NCBI RefSeq assembly: GCF_002999335.1
Contig: NW_020312700.1
Coordinates: 62,001 to 126,000, forward strand
From: Cyclospora cayetanensis
Taxonomy: Eukaryota; Apicomplexa; Conoidasida; Eucoccidiorida; Eimeriidae
Length of the DNA stretch: 64,000 bases
Direction: 5' to 3'
Every line of letters starts with the position of its first letter. Positions within the stretch are counted from its first letter, which is position 1. A program made the translations under genes and the position numbers. The notes under the pieces were generated by a model. The model made no database searches and was not told where the DNA came from. It worked only from the letters and a program-made list of their open reading frames with translations. Shown piece by piece: positions 46,451 to 58,140 of the stretch.

Positions 46451-47356
46451 TGAGCATTCATTGCAACAGCTAGTTTGTTCATTGCATGTAGGGCACAGGC
46501 ACACATTGCGTTATGATTGTATCGAGCATAGGGTACTCTGACATAAATATGACGTAAGAACAGACGAAATAGCTAGGTAACGCTGCGTTATTTTGTGTTT
46601 AAATGAAACTAGTGTAGTAGACTGGGTTTAAATGTCCTTCGTTATCTTGCTTCATTGATTACTAACGGATTCTACAGGTCTGCAACACCGCCCACGCTAC
46701 TCGTGCCCTTCCTGCCTCTGGGATGGAAACTATTATTCATGATCCCTGAAGCAGTTCCTTCGATAATCCTGAGAAGCAATGATTAGGGGCAGCAACCTCC
46801 GCTACACACATTTACGGCCCCACAACAACAACCCGCTTGAGCCCCAGGGCGAACTAGGGACCTATCGCACAGTTTTCGCGTTACCCCAAATGCAAACTTC
46901 TACATTGACCACAAGTAGAAAGCGAACTCGGCATTCCATTTTGAGTGTGGGTCGTGCACATTCCTCACGTGCCAGTTTAATTGTAGGCGCCACCGCAGCG
47001 ATACTACGGACGAGGGGGTATCCCTAGGGCCCTCTGAGTCGCTTTTTCCCTGTTTTTTAATGTGAATACTTGAAAAGGCTATTTTTTGACGTTTATTTGC
47101 GTTTGGAACAAAAACGCTCCTCTTGTTTCAGGAAACAACAACCCCACCCCTTCCCGCGTGTCTCCTTTTGCGAGTTCTCCTCTAGTTTGCCTATTTCTTC
47201 AACTCAAGCCGCTAGGAATATTGAAGCAAAACCAGATACCTCAGGACGTGCAAAACCGTTATCACTTTCAGGGTTGTTTACGCACTTGACCGCCTGTCAG
47301 GTCACCTGGGGATCGGAGGAGTATGCTCGTTTAGAGGGCTACGCCCATGAAACGCA

Positions 47357-48939
47357 ATGAGCCTTCCCGCTAGGCCCTACAGCCTGCCTGGACAAGCCGT
47401 TTTTGCTGCGGCACTGTTTGCTGCTGCTGAAATGCTCCCTGCTGTCCTTTGCGCCATCCCAGCAGACTTCACGCCCCCAGAGTATCTTCTCCAGCAGCAG
47501 CAGTCCCTGCTGGCGTTTTCGTCCCTAGCCTTGCAGCAGGCTGATCAGAAGCAGGAACAGGAGCAACATCCCGAGCAGCCGCAGGACCTGAAGCAACATC
47601 AACAAGGGCAGATACTGCGTTCTCCTTCGTCTCTTCCGCTTCAGCAGCAGGGCTGGCAGGAAAAGGAACAGAATCAGCAGCAACCGGAAGTAATACTTAC
47701 ACTATTTTCCACTGTGTCGAGGCAGCTGCAGCAGGAGGAGGAAAGGCATCCAGCAGATTCAGGTTTGCATAGCTTCTCTTCTGTGGGCGATCCCGGGCTC
47801 CGAACAGACAATCGGGGTGCCCGTAAACGGGCAGACACGAAGGATGATAAAGAAGATCATGAAACTCGCAAGAGGAGGCCCCACTCATCACTTCGGTATA
47901 GAACAGCAAGTAGAACAGCGGCAGCAGCGCGAGACAGGTCGACAGCTTCGCCTTCTCTTAGGCGGCGACCGGAGGCAGCACCAGCAACAACTTCTGCCTT
48001 ATCCCGGGTAGGAAGATCAGCAACAACGGCTGAAAGAGCAGGGGAAGAGGGAGGAGCATCAGAGGAGTTTAAAGAAAAAAATTTGTTTTTGGCTGACGTT
48101 GCTGCGGAGGCCCCAGATGTTCCACTGCTGGAGTTGTTGAATAAGATTGAGGGTGGTAAGCAAGATAGTGTTGCTGCTGCCGTAGGACGTGGATCCTTGC
48201 GGGCGTATGCAAGCCTGAAACCGCTGATGGACGTTGCAGCACAGCGACAGCATCAGCTACAGCAAGAGCAACTGTTCAAAACCTCTCAAATGCGCAAGGA
48301 GCGGCTCGAAAGAATCCAGGAGGCTCAGAGACAAAGAGCAGCAGCTGCTTTGCGGCAGCAGCAGAAGCTGGCTCTCCAAAGAGAACGCCACAGACAGGCT
48401 CAAAAGGAGAGACAGTCACGTGCCGCTGAGGCCAGGAAAGAGGCAGCTAGGAAGTTTGAACCACAAAGAGTGAGCAAGAGTTTAAGATTGGAGGTGTGCA
48501 ACTTCATGAGATATGGCTAAGGGTCTGGGGAATGAAGTATAAGAATGACACTAACAACAACTAACCGCTTGGGTGTTGTGAGGTTGTGAAGGCGCAGGGT
48601 GAGCGGGAGTGGGGAGCCAGGTGGGCTACTTTGCGGCAAGAGAGCAACCAAAGGGCATCTACTTATCGCGAGCGCCAGAACCCAGTGATGGAGCTGCAAC
48701 ATTTTGAGAGGGAGGAAACAAGGGAGTCCGCACAGAGACCCCTGCAAGGCTGGGGACTGGATTTCTCCGAAGAGGACACCGCGAGCGAGCAAAAGGAACG
48801 AGAACTGCCAGTGCCAACAGTATTGCAGTCCGACGTGCTTACACAAGGGCAGCAACTGTTGCAACACGAATGGAAGATGCAGCAACTGCAGAACCAGGAA
48901 CACCATCCGAGCCTGGCGCAAGCGAATAAAACTGCCTAG
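47357..48939 (+). CDS. Coiled-coil, Gln/Arg-rich protein, function unknown
   Basis: Two exons, 47357-48469 and 48583-48939 (AGA|gtgagc ... tgttgtgag), phase 0, 489 residues. An in-frame TGA lies two codons before ATG 47357. A hydrophobic N-terminal stretch (A-V-F-A-A-A-L-F-A-A-A then L-P-A-V-L-C-A) could be a signal peptide. Q-rich (Q-Q-Q-Q-S, Q-E-Q-E-Q) and basic low-complexity segments follow, then a conserved-looking patch P-D-V-P-L-L-E-L-L-N-K-I and S-L-R-A-Y-A-S-L-K-P-L-M. After that comes a long Arg/Glu/Gln/Ala coiled coil (residues ~300-420) with little else. The C-terminus is L-L-Q-H-E-W-K-M-Q-Q-L. No enzymatic domain. Cytoskeletal or scaffold roles would be guesses. An upstream exon cannot be excluded. 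Confidence 0.7.
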
Positions 48940-49976
48940 GTTCCTGCGGTGTATACGACACCTCCTGGGTGTAGGGGAGAAAGAACTCTGGGGGCACTGA
49001 CGGGCACTCCTCATGCACTCCGAAATGTGTTGTATTAGCTAGTACTTGCGTCTCCTAGCACCCAGACAAACTGTAGTAATCGCCCTGGGTACTGCGACAG
49101 GAGCAGGTTCCAACGTGTTTGTACATCCTAATTAGGCTCCTGTGTGCGTACAACAGTGGGTTACTTTAGGGAGGCAAATCCTAACCACTTTGACGTATCA
49201 GATACTGTTACTCTTCGTTCGCTGGAGGTTGGAAGCGAGCGCAGAGTGATAGAATTTTGACTTTTGGGATTAAAGTGTGGATTTCCGGCTATCAATGTTT
49301 GTACTGTACACAACAAGCCGAAGTATTCCAGTGGTCCGCCTGTTTCAGGAGGCATGGGGTCCACTTCGGGAAGGAGGGAAATCAAAAGGTGGGCAAAATC
49401 TGTTTAATTAAACAAGCTTAATTGCTTTTAGAGCTGTGAGCAATAGTTTGCTCGTTCCGTGACTCTTTCTGCCATATGCTCAATTGCTGCTACTTCGGCG
49501 GGTGAGCTACTCATGGACCATTGGCTGAGTTCATTGCTGAGGGGCCCGGGGGGGCCCACAGGCCCCTAGGGGCCCTCCATCTTCTGATTGTGCAATAATC
49601 CTTCACAAATGTGAGATATATTACAACCTTCTTGCAGTGAGAGGAAGAACCTTGTCTGGCTTGGGGGTCTCAGGCGCAGCCAAGGGGCCCTCCCTGTCAA
49701 TCCTACCCATGCACCGGACCTATATCTGCTTTTCCACTATCTTGTTGTTCCCTTGTCCGTCTCCACAGCATTTTTTCTAATCTCCTCCTTATCCGGGGCA
49801 GCCGCCTAGCAGAGACCCCTAAATCCTTCGCAGTCCATCCATCGCTTTTCAGCTGTAACTGCTGTAGGAGGTGGCGCTAGCGACTGCGGTCTTCCACTAC
49901 TGCGTTCATTGGAACGCCCTAAGCTTCAATCAAGTGGAAGCTCCTGGAGCCTTTGCCACTGCCTTGTTTCTTCTGA
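48940..49976. other. Intergenic region with a GC-rich palindromic patch
   Basis: No supported gene. Around 49540-49580 runs of GGGGCCC/GGCCCC could fold into a strong hairpin. Downstream exons of a gene leading into 49977 may start here but are not resolved. Confidence 0.4.
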
Positions 49977-50280
49977 TGGTGGGAGAAGAGCCCTGGATGC
50001 ACCCGGAGGGGAGTGTGCAATAGTGGATCCCGGAGGCCCCCAACCCCTCTTGCAGCCCCTCACCCTACTTCCCTTTCGCGAACGCTGATGCAGAGAGCTA
50101 AAAGCTTGAGCAGGCCTGGGAGGGGCTCCTACTTGGGAGTTGCGACAGGCAGCCCCCAAGGCTCCAAAGGTCGCTCTTCTTCCATGGTTCCTCCTTCGGA
50201 GATCCCTCAACCAACCCCTAGGAGGCTTTCGATGGGCCCAGGGCCTACAGTTGATGTAAGGCGATGGGAAACATATAAAA
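49977..50280 (+). CDS. Probable 5' exon of the zinc-finger gene
   Basis: A frame open from just after TGA 49974-49976 encodes an Arg/Ser/Pro-rich stretch with S-L-S-R-T-L-M-Q-R-A-K-S-L-S-R-P and P-Q-P-T-P-R-R-L-S-M. A donor at 50281 (AAAA|gtgtgg) leaves one base, which fits the acceptor tttcttgtag at 50460 and joins S-F-M-R-S-R-S. A better-looking donor at 50256 (GAT|gtaagg) does not keep phase. The exon's own start is unresolved. Confidence 0.35.
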
Positions 50281-50465
50281 GTGTGGGAGAGCGCATGTCT
50301 CGCATATCCCCATGGCGGGCTGCATCTGCTGCACACTTTGCAACAGCACAGTTTTGCATACACCAATAGGATAGGCCCCAAGAAGTGTACAGGCATCTTG
50401 GGGCTCCCTTACCGCAGAAGAAAAGCAACTGCTTTCTTTGAAATTTCTGATTTCTTGTAGGCTTT

Positions 50466-51667
50466 ATGAGATCCCGAAGTGCGCACTTCCCTGTGAGTCA
50501 TGCGCTGCAGCATCTGAATAGTCGGAGCAGCAGCCGGAGCCACAGTAGCAGAAGAACTAACTCATCTTCAGAGGAGCTTCCCCATGCACCCTGTGAGAGT
50601 CCCAAGTCATTCCAGGTGCCTGAAGCCTTTCTCAAATCTAAGGGCGCCTCTCATTCTGCTGCTTCTGAGGTGCCACTTCCTGTGACATCCGTGGAATTGA
50701 GCCACAAGGGCTCAGATTCTCGGAGAGAGCCGACACCAGGAGCGACTCTTCCTATGCCTGGTGAGGGATCCAATCAGTGGGCCCCACATGTTCGTGCGAA
50801 TGAGGCCCTCCAAGATACTTCCAAAAGAACGACATCAGGGGGTCCCCAGACGGCTTCTTCCAGAAGAGTGACATCGGGGGGCGCCCTGAAGATCTCTAGG
50901 GACTCAATTGGCTTGCCTTCTGTTCCCCGAAGCCCTCGGAGCATGCCAGTGCCCTTGTATTCATCCAATGGGGACAAAACCTCTGGACCTTGTCGGAGGG
51001 GGGCTTTCCACAAGGGTCACCGAGAGATGGTAGGGAGTGAAGACGAGTGCCTACTGCACCACGCGGCGGAAGCGGGGCTGCGCGGCGTTCCCTGCCCCAA
51101 TTGTCACTTTGTGGTGCCACTGCAGCATATTGCGCTTTGTGCAGAGTGGCATATTAGACAAGGTGAGCCACAAACTCCTAGAGTCTTGGTTCGCTAACCC
51201 TCTAACGCGTTAGTTAGCTAGATTGTTGATTACGTCCGGCAAAAGTTTGGCAGTATTGCTGTTCTGTGTTTTTGCCAGCGTCTCCGCTAGCTGCCCCTGG
51301 CTCTCAAGGGACTGGGGAGGCCCACTCGGGAGCTCTTCGTGGGGGCCCCCAGCCACCTGTGGGGCTCCCCCTGCATGCACCGCTCTCGTCCACGGTGGTA
51401 GCGGGTCCTGCACAGTCAGGAAGAGTTACGGGATGGCCTCAGCCGCAGCTTCAACAAGCAGAGTATGGGGGACCGTGGAGGAGCCCCCAGCAACCCGTAA
51501 ACGAGGGCATAGACCTCCGGGCCTTGCTGCAAGGGGGGCCTTCCTTTATAAGGGGCAGTACTCTGAAACCACTCGTCCAAAAAACAGTCCAAGGGGGGAG
51601 CATTTGGGGTTCCGTCCCTCCTTCCTTTCTTTTGAGCCCTTTCAATGTTCACACGTGGGCTGCCTGA
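50466..51667 (+). CDS. Disordered protein with one C2HC zinc-finger motif
   Basis: Exons 50466-51162 and 51279-51667 (CAA G|gtgagc ... tttgccag) keep phase and give 361 residues from ATG 50466; upstream coding (49977-50280) is possible. The first ~190 residues are Ser/Arg/Pro-rich and contain two near repeats (T-S-G-G-P-Q and T-S-G-G-A-L after R-R/K-R). Near residue 190 is an acidic/His segment E-D-E-C-L-L-H-H-A-A-E-A. The motif C210-P-N-C213-x7-H221-x3-C225 follows, resembling a short C2HC zinc finger of the ZC2HC type. The second exon is Gly/Pro/Gln-rich with L-L-Q-G-G-P-S-F and ends W-A-A, TGA. Likely nucleic-acid or protein binding; no family is assigned. Confidence 0.65.
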
Positions 51668-52229
51668 TGTCTTGCACCTAGGAGCCCGGGGCCCCCTTTT
51701 TTGATCCTCTAAAAGCCCTCAAGAGGACTTGTGAATTTTCTGCAACGACCTATGGCAGCCTCGAGTTTTTGTCAATAGAACATTTGGTGGAGTGATCGTG
51801 GAACACGACATGCCGTTAGCTTCCAGGATACTGAGGGACGCTTCACACTCCATCGCCATGGACTGCAGAGATCCCGGAGAAGAGTTAAGTCAGGGAATGA
51901 TTATGCAGGTTTGCATGTAGGAAGTACTTAACAGCGACAAAAAGTTCTGAGGAAGTGGAATATACGTTGGCAGTCCTTTGTGGCAACCTCAGGTGTAAGG
52001 CAAGCTCATTCGGGACCGCGAGATCGTAGTTATGCCTCTAACTCTACCTCCGGGCATGAACAGAGGGTGAGCAGTGTACAAGGAGCCCCATGATAGCGCT
52101 CCTCTGTAGGCGCAATAGGGAGAGTCTAACGCTTCGCCAAAGGTCCGCACAGGGGTACGCTTAGCTCCGAGCCCAGGACAAAATATAGAGTGCTACTAGG
52201 TGTCCTTTTATACAGCTCTTCCTAGTCCC

Positions 52230-52322
52230 TGCCACCACACTCAAGCATTTCGACATGAGGGAAGAGGTACAGCTAGGCTGCGCGCAGATGCACCCTTGAG
52301 GCACTCCAAGCAGTCACAGCTA
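52230..52322 (+). repeat. Dispersed ATGAGGGGAG/GTAGCTGCA repeat, copy 5
   Basis: TTTCGACATGAGGGAAGAGG, ACAGCTAGGCTGCGCG, GATGCACCC and GGCACTCCAAGCAGTCACAG occur in order. One of the best preserved copies. Confidence 0.6.
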
Positions 52323-52494
52323 GTTGCCCTTAGCATCTGGGGCGCGGGTACTCAACATTGCGCCTTCTTGTATGGAGCTTAGCCACAATACGGCTTTCCA
52401 CACTTTCTCTCGCAGCGATCAGCATAACGGTAGAATGTCTAAAATTATAGTGTTCCAAGTAGACTACCATGTCAACCTAATCGAAAAGTTAACG

Positions 52495-52570
52495 AGCCTA
52501 CCAAGGAGGGCTGCATGGCTCTCTACACGGACGACGTGTTAGCCTTCAGCGCAGACGTTCAATAACACCC
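52495..52570 (+). pseudogene. Reverse-transcriptase trace, second copy
   Basis: Reads M-A-L-Y-T-D-D-V-L-A-F-S-A-D-V-Q before a stop, matching the Y-x-D-D box of gypsy RTs and aligning base-for-base in part with 15286 onward (atggctctctacac.gacgac versus atggctgtctacatcgacaac, then CCGGATCAGCTGTTGC versus CGGACCAGCTGTTGCC). Here the Asp pair is kept but the frame breaks shortly after. Confidence 0.45.
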
Positions 52571-53433
52571 GAAGGGCTTACTAATACCGGATCAGCTGTT
52601 GCGAGGAAAGCAGGGGTATGGAAAGGCAGGCTCATGTTTGGGCTCTGATTATAACAAATGGCTATTTGAAATCTGCGTTGTGGCTGGAATGGCTGCAGGA
52701 ACAAAGCCAAAGCAGGCAAAAGATGAAGCAATTAAGGTGTCACCTTTACACCCCTTTAAGGACGCTTAGAGGCTTTATATGTTTGTATCTTGATACTGCA
52801 ATTTTATTCCTAGGATTGCTTCAATGCTGCTTCTTTGACTGATCTAAGAAGGGAAAACAGCTGTCAACCATTCAGAGGAAGCTGAAGGCACAGGAAGGAC
52901 GAGTATCCGCTGCCTTACAGCTCCTCCGGTTTTTGCGTTGCCCGATTACGGGACTCGTATTTTCCTAGGAGTCCGGAGTTAGTTATGTAGCAGTGTTATT
53001 CTTTCCCAGGAGACCACAGGTGCTCTAAAACGCCAAATTATCACACGTTATTTTTCTTTATTCACCGAATCCTAGCACCGGTATCCAGTGGGGCTCGAGG
53101 AACTCTGTGCGGTGTGGTGGGCGTGACCAGAAAAATCTCAGCATATTTTTAATTAGCTTTTATTCCTCTCCAGTCCGACTACCAGGCTCTACAATGCAAT
53201 ACAAAGAGCTTGCGGGATGTCGGCAACCGTAGAGTTGTTCTCTGCTCTGGGCGCTTCTTTCAGTACGACTTCCCAGTGAAGTCTTCTGAGAACACTAGCG
53301 TAGTCACAGATGCGCGCTTGCAATTCCCCAGCAATTCGATATTGGGCCGCTCAACTGCTCATGTCAGTAAAGATTCACGGTTTCTAGCTAAGGTAAGTAC
53401 ATCGTATGCTTTTGACATTCATGCTTTGCCGAT

Positions 53434-53649
53434 ATGGTTAGCACGCAGAATGAGAGAAGGGTGTATCACTTTTGCTTGGAGGATGGCCTGCACTGCTTTC
53501 AAACAAACACGCTGATCAAGCGACGCGGTTTTTACACTTCAATCTGCGATGCCGTTTGGCGCGAAACACGTGATCATGTTCTGTTGGGCCTTTCAAGGTT
53601 CAAGTGGAAAATCCATAACGGCCTTTGTGGTGGTGGATACGTCCAATAG
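53434..53649 (+). pseudogene. Integrase zinc-binding trace, second copy
   Basis: A 71-codon frame with V-Y-H-F-C-L-E-D-G-L-H-C-F-Q, then R-E-T-R-D-H-V-L-L-G. This parallels the F/L-E-D-G-L-x-Y and H-D-H-x-L-S-G steps of gypsy integrase N-termini and the trace at 16275 (A-H-D-H-I-L-S-G). It lies ~0.95 kb after the RT trace, like the first copy. Confidence 0.4.
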
Positions 53650-56600
53650 CAGAGGATTATGAATTTGCAAGCCACGCTTTTACCACCTAAACCTTGGCTT
53701 TTCGCAAATTCGAGCAGGAATTTTAAGGGATTTGGAAGGAGTTACTTAAGGACCCCACTCCTGGACTGCCGGAAGTTCGAGGTCAGGATAGCATCTACGC
53801 TGTTTATTACATCCTCAGCAAATGTGTCCATCTCATCCACTTGCCTCAGTTTTTTCATAGCTAAGGAATTGCCTCAATTATTCTTAAATAATAAATGGAT
53901 TATCTAGGAGTGTCACAATTGACTATGATCAGACACTGGTTAGTACGTCTGTTGTACCTCCATGAACCGCGTGCACATTTACGATAATTCCGAGAAGCTC
54001 GGTAAATAGTCACACCAGTTAGCAGGGCTGTAGGTAGAATTCTAAGCAGTCCCTATGGGGCCCTATGGGGCTTCTGTCTCTACTGCACCTCCAACGAACG
54101 GCCCAGCTGTGAGTCATGTAGCCACTTCGCTATTTATTATGCCTCTATTCACGTATTTGGGGCCACTAACGGTAACGCGCTATTGTGTTGGCACATATAT
54201 ATAAGCTCCATGCTGTTCCTAGCCTCCTCTGCACGATGGGATAGGGAGGGTCTGCATTACGGGGAGGCTGCGCCCCCTGTGATGATTAACACACGATGCC
54301 TGCTCTGCACAGGCTTCTAAATAGCTTTTTCAAAACTCTGTTGTGCGACAGAATAATACGAATATTTTTCGATTACACCCTAGAGACCAAAATAAGTCTC
54401 CTCACTCAATCTACAGGCTTCGTCACGACTGCACGTCAGAGTGCTACTCTGGTACAAGAAGCCTTCCATGCCAGACAATCCACTACTGTGAGAAAACGGC
54501 AAAGTGTGTTCATAAGATAACATTCCAGACTGATCCTCCACCGCTGAAAAGCTTTCGAGTGAGTTAAAGCATGCAAATCAAGTTGGTAGTACGAGGAAAC
54601 TGGTTTCCCAGTGTCCCAGTGTACGTCAGAACCGCGACAGCCACAACCCCGTAGCTTTGAATATACTTCACTGCTAGCTCATCCTTCGACCCTAAGCATA
54701 GTTTATCATGATATCACAGCAAACCTCATTCTTGGGGAATTTCATGCACGAATAACGATTTGGGCAGGCCTTTTATTGGCTTCTGCCATAGAAAACCTTC
54801 AACCTACGCAAAGCTGCTGTAGGGGCTGACCGTTCTGCTAGACTAAAAACATGTCCCCAATGGTTTAAAGTGCTACTCCTTAGTCAGCTTTTTCAACTCT
54901 TAGAAGCTCACCTTGAAGCACAACTGTACTAACAATTCGAAGCGACGTTGCGGACACTACGACCATCCGAAGGGAGATGGGAGAACGCAGGGACCACACG
55001 CACTCTTTTATAGTAATTGACTCTGCGTTTACAAAAATTCCAAGTACGAGAATTGACATTCGTCACCGCTTTGAGTGGGTATTTTATACGATTGCAATTT
55101 CGTCTTACCCACTGATCCGACGCATTCTTGGACTACACTAGAGTCTCCTGCTCCGATCCAGGCTGGACGCTGGTCCGGGGTCAGCAGCCATCCTTAGCAG
55201 CCGAGGGAATCAAAGGACAGGTGTTTTGTGCAGATAAAACTATGCGCAGAGATCGAAAAGGGAAGCCACGGATTTACCATGAGCGACAGTCGGCTGTGTG
55301 AGTCAAGCCTGAATATTGATTCTGAAAGATCGGCATGCGTCATGAAGCCTACTGGAAGTTTATTAAGAGAAGACCTTTGCGCTCAGATGGATAGAAGAGC
55401 TTGCAAGTTCCTCATGAATAGCTGTTCTTCATTATATGTTATTTTATTGGAAGTTAAGTGTGACAAAGAATCATCAATATGGGCTTTCTTCAAAGGTATC
55501 AAAGCTCTTGGAATTATTTGTGGAGCTAGCCGCGCAGGCATTTGTTCCGTAAGCAGAGGGAGTACCAACAATGAGCCGGTCAAAGTACCGGAATCAAGGA
55601 CTGCTGAGTGCCAAGGGCTCAGCAGACGGATGTCCTTGGTGAATTGGACGGGGGACTGTAGGGAGTGCCGGCCTCAGAGTTGACTTGAAGACATGTACAA
55701 AATTTGCGCTTGGGCGCCATTTTCCTGTTAAAATCACAGCAGTAGTATCCCTAAACATTGCTCCTTGCATTGCATAGCGATTTTCTTTACCCACGCATCT
55801 TCGATGACTTCAATAGATACTATACTCCATGGGCATTGCTTGGATTGTTGCCATTATTGTTGGCACGGTTTTCTTTACAGGCATATTTATTCGCAGGCAC
55901 TTTCAGTCATTCTGCTTACTTCCTTGGTTGTTCGTGCCTTGAAAATAGGCAATGTTGCATGGACCAGTGGCATTTAGAAATCCCTTCATGAGGCGGGAAT
56001 TTCACCACTGGCCTAGCGTGTATTTCAATTTCCCTTGCTCACTGACCTGTCTTCTGCTGCCTCCCAGATGCAGGCTCACACAATCCAGCGCTCCGACGAA
56101 AGCGAGCCTTCGCGTAGATGCTCGTGCTGGTGTGGGCCCTCTTTCGTTGTTAGGGGCTGTGTCCTACGTTCTTCCCTCCCACTTCTCGTAAGCAACTGCT
56201 GCTTACATGACATTACTGCTAACAGTGCTTTCTGTGTTTTTGCCGGTGTGAATCATGGTGACAGGTCGGGTAGCTTTGCTGGCTTGCACACAGTTGGTCT
56301 CCAGTTACAGGTGCGGAACACAGGGGCATGGGTATGAAATGGGAAGTAAAGATGTAGAGGGATGAACTGCATTTGAGCACTTCCTAATAGACAAGTTATT
56401 TGTAATTAAGAATTGTTACAGAATGGAATTTCTCGGTCTGGTCACACATCTATTTTTTCTACTGCACAGTGCTGCTAGCTGAGTACGGTAAAAATCAATG
56501 TTTTGCGTGTGCACAGTAGCACGCAACCTGCATCCTAGCAGATTCTCTACCTTCAAACCGGAACCCTGAGTGGTGCGGGCAAGAGGAAAGTAGAGCGCTT

Positions 56601-58069
56601 TTTGGATTTACTCCCAAGTACCATTTATCGAGGTCCAATTCATTTTGGGTTAAAAGGCCTATGTACAGAGACCTTAGAGAGAGTGTTGCACTAGGGGGCA
56701 CGCCTCCAGGTTTCCACTGAAGACTGATCTGTAATTGTGGTTGCTACCCTGACTCAAAGATTTATGTTTGCCTGCCCCATCAACAAGCAAGTGCACGGAC
56801 CGACGTATTCGGTATGCCTGGCTGTTCAATCACTTTCACCACGCTGCATCTAAGAGGATCCCACTAAATAGAATTACAAACAAACTGACGCCTTGCAAAA
56901 TGCTAGAACTTGGCGAGATTACCTTCACTCAAAGCCCTCTGCATCCCAGCTTCCGGTTGCTGCTTCGACCAATTCCTTTTTATTGTGGTGGGGTTCCCTC
57001 TCTTAGCTATCGGTGGCTCTGTGAATAAGGCAAGAAACATGCTTAATATTCAGATAAGACACACACACGCAGAAATCCACAGTAATAGAGCAGAACGCAC
57101 ACTTTATCGCTTTATACAGGTACATTGCTGTCGCTTTAGTTTCATGTAATGCTAAATCCCCTTTATGTAAGCACCTTACAAAGGCCCCCATCTGCTTTAG
57201 GGGATTACAACTACGACAGGGCTGTGTATTCCCCCAGTCTCTGCCCAGCGTGCTACCGAATGACGTGACACTTCGGGTAGACACGAGGTAAACCATCGGT
57301 AAGGCGCCTGTTTGTTTAAGTTGTTCACTTCGCGAACCAGAGTTTCACATTTGTTGCTATGATAATTTGCTTGTAAACTACCCCGATTCAACATTCCTAA
57401 TTCCTCCAAAGCTTGCCATCGTGCTGGCATCGGCATAAACCGATAGCCTGGGGCTTGTATGAAGGCATGAACTGTTACAATAATTGCAAGCAGAGGAGTT
57501 GTCCTACATTAATAGAGCCACCATTGGGGGTCTCTCCCTTCAAGTTTTTGCAGCCAGGAGCACTCATTTCTATTTAGATGAGGGATAGAACGAAACGTTC
57601 TCTTGCCACCGCCTGGTGAAATCTTCGAGTACCTGCCCACCCTTGCGGCCATCATACTTTTACTGTAAACATAGCCTCACCCATGCTTTTAATAAGGCCT
57701 TTAGGCCCGACAAAATGTGGCTGCTGACACCTGTGGAGCTACTTCGTCCAGATCGGCTTGCAAGCCGGCCTCTGCTACCCAAGCAATCGTCAGCCAGCGC
57801 CACCACCCCCATTGCTGAAGGCTTCTACCCCTGCCTGCTGCAAAAGAGAAGCAAAGTACTGAATAATCGTACGAATTGATTAAAAGAGCATCCTACGGCA
57901 TCCAAAGCCCATTGTTGAGCGAGGATCAGCTTTGTCCAATCATCATGCGGTGTTATCTCACAGTTAGCCTCCATCTCAGATCTTTTAAAGGAGAAACTTA
58001 GCTCCATACTCCATACACAGCTGATAAAAAGCAATTGATTGTTCCCAGAGGATCTCCAGTATTGACCTA

Positions 58070-58140
58070 CCCGATCCCTCAGAGCTTTCGAAATGAGGGG
58101 AGAGAGATGGCTAGTATGCGAGTAGCTGCACGCTCTAAGC
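58070..58140 (+). repeat. Dispersed ATGAGGGGAG/GTAGCTGCA repeat, copy 6
   Basis: CCCTCAGAGCTTTCGAAATGA, GGGGAGAGAGATGGCTAG, then GCGAGTAGCTGCACGCTC. Well preserved. Confidence 0.6.

Larger units (their letters stand above)
43106..47356. other. AT-richer repeat block
   Basis: No intact gene. It contains two dispersed-repeat copies (43550-43630, 46381-46450) and a minus-strand relative of the inverted-repeat arm (44764-45060). Between 43750 and 44250 it is very AT-rich. A polypyrimidine/AG acceptor at 47130 precedes an open frame that may be a 5' exon of the next gene, but no phase-consistent link was found. Confidence 0.45.

Noticed and set aside
49540..49580. GC-rich palindromic runs (GGGGCCC/GGCCCC)
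   Set aside because: Could form a hairpin, but similar short GGGGCCCC runs occur at several other places (for example 8287 and 42590), so no specific function is claimed.
55228..55683. 151-codon frame in the repeat desert
   Set aside because: No domain, signal peptide, bias or splice context. A frame of this length is expected occasionally in ~12 kb of non-coding DNA.
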